In this document: one piece after another, positions 60,501 through 64,000 of the stretch | How the letters are laid out: every line of letters starts with the position of its first letter | Numbering within the stretch: the stretch's first letter is position 1 | From: Ovis canadensis | Lineage: Eukaryota; Chordata; Mammalia; Artiodactyla; Bovidae | DNA length: 64,000 nt | Assembly (NCBI RefSeq): GCF_042477335.2 | Contig: NC_091246.1 | Location: 180,417,001 to 180,481,000, forward strand | Direction: 5' to 3' | The notes under the pieces: generated by a model | Databases searched by the model: none | Seen by the model: only the letters and a program-made list of their open reading frames with translations | What the model was told of the DNA's origin: nothing | Program-made: the position numbers and the translations under genes

Positions 60501-61703
60501 ATACCACCATCTACCAAGTAGTCTTAAGTCGGGCGGGGGTGGGGGGTGGGGGTGGGGGACCTGAATCCAACTGTCAGTTTACAGAAAATGGAGGACAGAG
60601 TAATAACCTAAATGACACTGACAGGACTATAATGAACAAAACCTATACTGTGGGAAACTATGTAACAAATCACCTGGATTCTCAAAAAAACAGACTGCAA
60701 AGAAAAGGACAGAGGGAGATCCAGAGGCGGAGCCTCCAGAGTAAAGAGCCTGACAGTGATCAACGCATCACAACGTGTAGATCTTAATGGATCCTGAACC
60801 AAACAAACTGTAATAAATTAAATAATAAAACCTGACTGATAAAACTGAAAATGTAAACACTTGGTAGATATTTGATATTAAGAAATTAAGATTAATTTTT
60901 GAAGTATTATGTTAAAAAATTAAGAATTCTTATCTTTCAGAGACATAGCAAAATATTGATAGATGAAATGATATGATGACTGAGATTTACTTCAAAATTA
61001 TATGGGATGGGTTGAAATGGGTGGGGGAAGAGATGAAACAAAACAAACCAAGAAGTGACAGCTGTCAAAGTAGTTGACCAAGATGAGGAGGCAGGGCTGA
61101 CTACACTACTCAAACACTGCTGTGCATGCTTGAAATTTTCCATCACACACACACAAATTTTAATGGGGGAAGAGGGATATATTCACAAACGAAACAGACT
61201 TGTGGTTATCAGGTACTATGATGCGCCTATAAATGCTCTTATTTTTACTGAATTAAATGACTCCATTTTCAAGAATAGGATCCCAAAGAGTGGTCATAAC
61301 CTTTCAGAGATATTTAATATATTGGTTACAGTTACTTCCAAGTTTTTAGAATCTGAGGATTACAGTTCCTTTGCATTACTGGTGTATGTCACATAGCTGC
61401 TTGGTAGACCAAGAATTTATCAGTTTTTCAATAAGACGTACGGAGAAATTTGAAAAATGGCAATCAGAATATAAGCCCTCAACATGCCGTATACAAAAAT
61501 CAACATTCTTATAGTCCAAGAGTATAAATCATAAATCACAACCAGAGACAATGGTTAAAAAAATTTTTTTTTAAATTACAAGAGTAAAACATAAGCAAAC
61601 CTTTTGGTATCGATTTTAATAGCAACAAAACTGTTTGAAGATGCTTCTGTCACTTTCTCATCTTCCCAACTTGCAGCCATTTGTGTAGACTGCTCATCAT
61701 CAC
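39456..61703 (-). CDS. UBXN4: UBX domain-containing protein 4 (erasin), 5'-partial gene (exons 2-13 of 13)
   Basis: ER-membrane adaptor that recruits the p97/VCP ATPase for ER-associated degradation. Twelve exons on the - strand join in frame: 61703-61601, 59019-58991, 58278-58160, 57511-57337, 53810-53717, 50605-50551, 49798-49634, 48927-48800, 44677-44575, 43557-43426, 41719-41517, 39594-39456. They encode 480 residues. With the 28 residues of human exon 1 this gives 508, the human length. Using that numbering: thioredoxin-like N-terminal domain to about residue 111, low-complexity Ser/Thr/Glu linker (112-200), long charged coiled coil (about 201-315), UBX domain (about 317-395) with the p97-binding FPR loop in TMFPRREF, hydrophobic membrane hairpin (about 411-434) and charged C-terminus. 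All frames are open. It is convergent with LCT. Exon 1 and the promoter are beyond 64000. Confidence 0.97.
39595..41516 (-). other. UBXN4: UBXN4 intron 12
   Basis: Contains one Bov-tA SINE. 39595-40500 and 40740-41516 hold no repeat or exon that I can name. Confidence 0.5.
40509..40728 (+). mobile_element. Bov-tA SINE with near-perfect target duplication
   Basis: Sense: gggcttcccaggtggtgcta head, gaggaaatggcaacccactc body, end near agacaagactgaagcaactt. It is flanked by cagcagacag (left) and caacagacag (right). Confidence 0.9.
41517..41719 (-). CDS. UBXN4: UBXN4 exon 12 (membrane hairpin)
   Basis: 203 bases, acceptor catttttag, donor gtattt, ending in phase 2. The product contains the hydrophobic stretch [20 protein letters not shown] followed by SNFLF, the re-entrant segment that holds the protein in the ER membrane with both ends cytosolic, and then a Ser-rich tail. 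Confidence 0.95.
42134..42917 (+). mobile_element. Tigger2/MER2-like DNA transposon, interrupted by a SINE
   Basis: Left end tagtcatccacccttatctc and ccaagacccccagtggatgc, then ctgaaaccacggatcatacc, follow the Tigger2/MER2 terminal region. taatttataaattaggcaca follows internally. The right end resumes after the SINE as ttgggggcactacca, next to TA; the left end also abuts TA. Confidence 0.75.
42619..42913 (-). mobile_element. Bov-tA/Bov-A dimeric SINE inserted in a Tigger terminus
   Basis: Antisense dimer beginning gctgctgctgctaagtcgct and ending agtagggtgccactgccttc. It has a perfect 11-bp target duplication ttgggggcact at 42619-42629 and 42903-42913. Confidence 0.93.
43426..43557 (-). CDS. 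UBXN4: UBXN4 exon 11 (UBX domain, FPR loop)
   Basis: 44 codons in phase 0, acceptor atattacag, donor gtatgt. The product [20 protein letters not shown] contains the FPR loop that UBX domains insert into the p97 N domain. It ends SASVVLLP. Confidence 0.96.
44575..44677 (-). CDS. UBXN4: UBXN4 exon 10 (UBX domain, first half)
   Basis: 103 bases, acceptor ttcttatag, donor gtaaat, ending in phase 0. The product [20 protein letters not shown] to EARQFAAQ holds the first beta strands and helix of the ubiquitin-like UBX fold. Confidence 0.96.
44983..45218 (+). mobile_element. Tigger-family non-autonomous DNA transposon
   Basis: The ends are near inverted repeats: cctgtggcccttgtacaaca on the left and ttcaagggccaagtg on the right. 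Inside, gcacgggtccatgtataggt, tggctgattcagtccacaga and acagatacggaggccaactg match pogo/Tigger-type consensus. Confidence 0.7.
46240..46355 (-). mobile_element. CHR-type tRNA-Glu SINE inside the L1
   Basis: Antisense: ccacatggcacgcgggatct, gaccagggatcaaacccatg, final ctagggaagcccc. Confidence 0.87.
46750..47029 (+). mobile_element. Tigger1-like non-autonomous DNA transposon
   Basis: The left end ggcgtacctcagagatattg and right end aaaccaggtatgcctg are inverted repeats, each next to TA. Inside, ggtttcccagtgcacataaa, taagtgtgcaatagcatatg and ccacacaactttcaatttgt match Tigger1. The flanking sequence on both sides is continuous L1. Confidence 0.88.
47460..47745 (+). mobile_element. CHR-type tRNA SINE, long form
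   Basis: Sense: ttctctggtggcctagtggt, then repeated short units (gctacaactactgaagcctg, cactacaactagagaaagcc) and an A-rich tail. Confidence 0.85.
48382..48527 (-). mobile_element. Bov-A2/BovB 3' end
   Basis: Antisense: gttcaatctctaagtcatgt, ccgactctttgcaacccc, actgagttggtgacgctatc. Confidence 0.87.
48800..48927 (-). CDS. UBXN4: UBXN4 exon 9 (coiled coil)
   Basis: 128 bases, acceptor gttttcaag, donor gtactt, ending in phase 2. The product [20 protein letters not shown] ends KRETSTKER, where I recall human KRESYARER. It closes the coiled coil just before the UBX domain. Confidence 0.95.
49634..49798 (-). CDS. UBXN4: UBXN4 exon 8 (coiled coil)
   Basis: 55 codons in phase 0, acceptor tttaattcag, donor gtgagt. 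The product [20 protein letters not shown] to ERIKQQIAL is a continuous Lys/Glu/Arg heptad-like helix. Confidence 0.96.
50133..50260 (+). repeat. Copy A of a 128-bp dispersed direct repeat
   Basis: ttagaaccccgaagagatga to cacaaaaagga, in UBXN4 intron 7. By eye it is about 84% identical to 51454-51580 in intron 6, in the same orientation, 1,321 bp away. I do not recognise the family. Confidence 0.85.
50551..50605 (-). CDS. UBXN4: UBXN4 exon 7 (coiled coil)
   Basis: 55 bases, acceptor taaaatacag, donor gtaaat, ending in phase 0. The product [18 protein letters not shown] begins the highly charged coiled coil. Two similar roughly 128-bp non-coding segments lie on either side of this exon (50133-50260 and 51454-51580). 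Confidence 0.94.
50897..51040 (-). mobile_element. CHR-type tRNA-Glu SINE with 16-bp target duplication
   Basis: Antisense: caccatgtggcttttggggt, gggatcaaacctgaggcctt, final caccagggaattcat. The flanks tcagatactgattttt (50897-50912) and tcagatattgattttt (51025-51040) differ by one base. Confidence 0.9.
51454..51580 (+). repeat. Copy B of a 128-bp dispersed direct repeat
   Basis: ttaggaccccaaagagatga to cataaaaagga, in UBXN4 intron 6; it pairs with 50133-50260. UBXN4 exon 7 lies between the two copies. Confidence 0.85.
51715..51950 (+). mobile_element. Old L1 ORF2-end fragment
   Basis: ataaccactttgggaaactg, gaattcccactcctgaaaac and gttcatagcaatcctattcg, then tagaatagataaataaacat, follow the familiar L1 end in sense orientation. 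Confidence 0.75.
52496..52656 (+). mobile_element. CHR-type tRNA-Glu SINE with 15-bp perfect target duplication
   Basis: Sense: ggaattccctgggagtccac, gagttcaatccctagtaggg, A-rich tail. It is bracketed by agaatggaaactatt at 52496-52510 and 52642-52656. Confidence 0.93.
52657..53716 (-). other. UBXN4: UBXN4 intron 6, repeat-poor part
   Basis: No repeat or exon is recognisable here. Confidence 0.45.
53717..53810 (-). CDS. UBXN4: UBXN4 exon 6 (linker)
   Basis: 94 bases, acceptor attatttaag, donor gtttgc, ending in phase 2. The product [20 protein letters not shown] to LTVRVE links the disordered region to the coiled coil. Confidence 0.93.
54140..54280 (+). mobile_element. Possible MER5-like hAT remnant
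   Basis: ttagggcagccactggtcag, tacgtgtggctactgaccac and aatgctatatgtggctgtgg recall the old 'chronic tissue' hAT phrase cacatgtggctactg. It is diverged and low confidence. Confidence 0.35.
54289..54399 (+). mobile_element. CHR-type tRNA-Glu SINE
   Basis: Sense: gaatttcctggtggtccagt, gttagattcctagtccc, then a 20-A tail. Confidence 0.87.
54400..55778 (-). other. UBXN4: UBXN4 intron 5, repeat-poor part
   Basis: AT-rich sequence with no recognisable exon or repeat. Confidence 0.45.
55779..55882 (-). mobile_element. CHR-type tRNA-Glu SINE
   Basis: Antisense: T tail, catgctgcccagcttatagg, final gaccatgagggaagtccc. An L1M-like 3' end in sense orientation lies at about 55960-56110 (actattttctctacttctat, aaattttccataatgaagc). 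Confidence 0.8.
56456..56762 (+). mobile_element. CHR-type tRNA SINE, long form
   Basis: Sense: ggacttccctggtggtccag, caggttcgatcccggccggg, then short repeated units (ctctagagcccacaagctgc, caccacaactagagaaagcc) and an A-rich tail. Confidence 0.88.
57337..57511 (-). CDS. UBXN4: UBXN4 exon 5 (Ser/Thr-rich linker)
   Basis: 175 bases, acceptor tctccctag, donor gtaggt, ending in phase 1. The product starts [20 protein letters not shown] and is rich in Ser, Thr, Asn and Glu. This is the least conserved part of the protein against the human sequence I recall. Confidence 0.94.
58160..58278 (-). CDS. UBXN4: UBXN4 exon 4 (thioredoxin-like domain)
   Basis: 119 bases, acceptor actgtgcag, donor gtgaga, ending in phase 0. 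The product [20 protein letters not shown] to [11 protein letters not shown] completes the N-terminal thioredoxin-like fold. The first AG further downstream (ctgtag) would break the frame and is rejected as the acceptor. Confidence 0.95.
58626..58798 (+). mobile_element. CHR-type SINE with internal 33-bp tandem duplication
   Basis: Sense: gggactttcctggcaatcca head. The block atggattccatccctgggat...gctgcggg is followed at once by atggattccacccatgggat...gttgtggg, 33 bp apart, then a normal end and an A-rich tail. Confidence 0.87.
58991..59019 (-). CDS. UBXN4: UBXN4 exon 3 (29-base micro-exon)
   Basis: Only 29 bases: [10 protein letters not shown] plus the first base of Tyr. The acceptor is ttgttttacag; the donor ATCT|gtatcc departs from consensus at -1 and -2. 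The frame proves it: exon 2 ends AG, this exon supplies T to make Ser, and its final T joins AT of exon 4 to make Tyr in [10 protein letters not shown]. Skipping it would shift the frame. Confidence 0.92.
59020..61600 (-). other. UBXN4: UBXN4 intron 2
   Basis: A long AT-rich intron with poly-A runs. A G-rich tract lies at 60530-60560 and a short (ca)n at 61144-61154. I cannot name any repeat family in it with confidence. Confidence 0.5.
60530..60560 (+). repeat. G-rich tract, possible G-quadruplex
   Basis: cgggcgggggtggggggtgg followed by gggtgggggacc gives at least four runs of three or more G. It lies on the + strand, which is the template strand of UBXN4. Confidence 0.75.
61601..61703 (-). 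CDS. UBXN4: UBXN4 exon 2 (thioredoxin-like domain)
   Basis: 103 bases, acceptor tgttttacag, donor gtttgc, entering after one base of a Gly codon and leaving in phase 2. The product starts [20 protein letters not shown] and ends [11 protein letters not shown]. It is the first UBXN4 exon seen in the window. Confidence 0.95.
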
Positions 61704-62294
61704 CTGTAAAACATTTCAAGCATTCTTATAGCATAAGGCCGGTATCTGCTGATTCTTTTCCCTGTAAATCTGGAACTTCAAATAAAATGTAAACCCACAA
61801 GTACTATTTTCTACCAAATTTGAAAACTGAATTTTTCCATAAATGAAGTGACTGTTAACATTAACAAAAAGTAATGAAAAAGAAAATACTGGTATTTAGG
61901 TTATACAAAGTGTTTCTAAATGAAGACATCCAAATTATGATGCAAATGTTATCACAATAATTAGAACTCATGGGCAGAAATGTGTCTATTTTGGCTTTTG
62001 TACACGATTTTAGGAAACAAAGGTACAATACTTTTCCTTTATGTAATATCCTTCTGTTGAGTTTAATGTCCTCCACACACACACCACTTATTCTCCAGAA
62101 TCCCTCCAAGGTAGAGAGAAGCCAGGTGTGATTCTGTTTGCAGTTCTGCACCTGCCTTTTGTTAGAGGTATGCCAGTTACAAAAGGTATGCTGATTCAAA
62201 ACTAATCTATGGTGACAGAACTGAGCATGCATGCATGCTACCTTGGTGGAGGTGCTACTGACTGGGAAAGAGGATGAAGGAGCCTCCGGGGTCT

Positions 62295-62645
62295 TGGGAA
62301 TGTTTATATATATACACATATGATTGACAATGCTGTGTCAGTTTCAGGCATACAGCAGAGCTTTTCAATTATACATATACCTGTACCTATTCTTTCTCAA
62401 ATTCTTTTCCCATTTAGGTTAGTCTTGAAAACTGAGCAGAGTTCCCTGTGCTATACAGTAGGTTCTTATTGGCTGTCTATTTTAAATACAGTAGTGTGTA
62501 TACATGTCAATCCCAATCTACCCCTACCCACCCTTCCCCCCACCCCGCCGCAGTTACCATAAATTCATTTTCTGTTTATTTCTATTTTGTAATTAAATTC
62601 ATTTGTGTTTTTTAGATTCTGCATAAGCAATGTCATGATAGGAAA
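62295..62645 (-). mobile_element. Ruminant L1 3' end
   Basis: Antisense: gattgacaatgctgtgtcag, ttccctgtgctatacagtag, ttttagattctgcataagca. Confidence 0.8.
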
Positions 62646-63215
62646 CACTGATCTTTATATAAGTGTATTCATCTGTAAAAATTCACCTAGCTGTTCACTG
62701 AATATATTTTACTTAATATACTGTATGTAATACCTCAGTGACAAAATATTTTAAAAATTACACTCATCAAGAGATTATTTCCATTTTAGACCTGTAACAT
62801 CTAGATTTTGGCATAACCATTTATTGATGGGCAAAGGGAAACTTACCCGAGTTAAGTCACTGAAAAATATTTCTAAGGTTAGCAGAGCTATGTTTTCAGA
62901 TCACACTTTCTGCTTTACAAAAATGAGAGCTTTCTATACCTACTCTTTCGTAAGTTGTTTTCTTCCCATGTGTGTTCCCCTTCCTCAATTTAATCTACCC
63001 TTAGTCTTCTCCATCTCAGTTATTTGATATTGATAACACCATCCTTTCAGTTCTCAGCCCAAAAAGTTAAGTTATTTTCGCCTTCAGTTGATGCTATCTA
63101 TCTGGAATATATCTGGAATATCATATCCACACATAACGATTACAATAGCCTCCTAGCTGGTTTCCCTGCTCAGTCTACTCTTAACGCAGCATCCTTCTTT
63201 TAACAGTCAGATCAG

Positions 63216-63332
63216 GGAATTCCCTGGCGGTCCAGTAGTTAGGACTCGGCACTTTCATTGCAGGGGCACAGGTTTGAGCCCTGGTTGGGAACTAAGATCC
63301 CACAAGCCACAAAGCACAGCAAAAATAAAATT
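63216..63332 (+). mobile_element. CHR-type tRNA-Glu SINE
   Basis: Sense: gggaattccctggcggtcca, ggtttgagccctggttggga, A-rich tail. Confidence 0.88.
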
Positions 63333-64000
63333 ACACACTTCAGATATTTCCAAAGCTTTCTCATTTCCCACTTTTCTCTAATACTTATAACCTTCTAATA
63401 GACGATTTGCTTTCCTTATTATCATATTTACTGTTTGTTGTCTGTCTTCTTCCTAAAAGCATGACTAAAACTCATGCTCCATGAGGGCAAGAACTGTTTT
63501 CCTTCTTATTTACTGATATAACTCAAACATCTACAACAGAATCCAGTATATAGTAAATACTTGGAGTACAGCAGGCTCTCAGTAAGTGTTCTGTAGAATG
63601 AATAACTAAATTTCTGGTATAGAATCTTGGCATGCCTACAAAACTTGACTAATGCTACATGGCTGAAAACATCTTTTGTGAAATGAGATTCAGGAATATT
63701 CAGTAATAAGGGGCTTGAGAAATATGGCCATGGAAAAGTAGACAGGGATAGAATGCATGCACAGACCAAGACCAAAAGAATGCCCATTAGCAGACGCCTA
63801 GATGTTGAAGCAGCAGACAGGAAAACTATCATTTGCCATGAGATCATTCTGAGCATGTCTTCAGACACTATGGGGTGACGAGAGCTGCAAGATTCCAAAT
63901 AAATGACAAGATTATCAACCTAGAAAATAGCTACAAAGGAACATCCTTAATACACTTAGAGAAGGCTGTGAGGTGTAAGGGATTATTTTTATTCATTCTT

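Larger units (their letters stand above)
61704..64000 (-). other. UBXN4: UBXN4 intron 1 (3' part)
   Basis: Holds an antisense ruminant L1 end and a CHR SINE. The exon 1 peptide is not found in this stretch, so exon 1 is beyond the window. 62646-63215 and 63333-64000 show nothing else. Confidence 0.6.

Overview
This is eukaryotic genomic DNA from a ruminant, almost certainly a bovid. The protein-coding exons are mammalian. The introns are full of ruminant and cetartiodactyl repeats: Bov-tA and Bov-A2 SINEs, CHR-type tRNA-Glu SINEs, the BovB (RTE) LINE and ruminant L1 3' ends. I cannot separate cattle, buffalo, sheep and goat by eye.

The window holds parts of two genes in tail-to-tail (convergent) order, as in the human LCT-UBXN4 region. 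On the + strand, 1299-35116 carries 15 coding exons of LCT (lactase-phlorizin hydrolase). By the human exon count these are exons 3-17; exons 1-2, the promoter and the neighbouring MCM6 enhancer lie off the left edge. The exons join in one frame into 1,690 codons plus a stop, with no disabling change. On the - strand, 61703-39456 carries 12 coding exons of UBXN4 (UBX domain protein 4, erasin), exons 2-13 of 13. They encode 480 residues, and exon 1 lies off the right edge.

Region by region: 1-5574 holds LCT exons 3-5 (end of degenerate GH1 domain I). 9551-14913 holds exons 6-7 (domain II, catalytic nucleophile lost). 16065-17612 is the giant exon 8 (end of II, propeptide cleavage site, most of III). 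18449-34262 holds exons 9-16 (end of III, all of lactase domain IV). 34890-35116 holds exon 17 (membrane anchor and tail). 35117-39455 holds the 3' UTRs and the gap between genes. 39456-61703 is UBXN4, and the rest to 64000 is UBXN4 intron 1. The two genes are neighbours but do unrelated jobs: LCT digests milk sugar at the intestinal brush border, UBXN4 recruits p97/VCP at the ER membrane for protein degradation.

I found no undescribed multi-gene system. The most interesting non-coding signals are two intronic minisatellites that look like expansions of short pieces inside old transposons (MIR and MER20). Others are nested Tigger insertions, one with a SINE in its right terminal repeat, a roughly 128-bp direct repeat flanking a UBXN4 exon, and a degenerate BovB copy. 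Repeat family names and percent similarities are from memory and by eye; none were computed.
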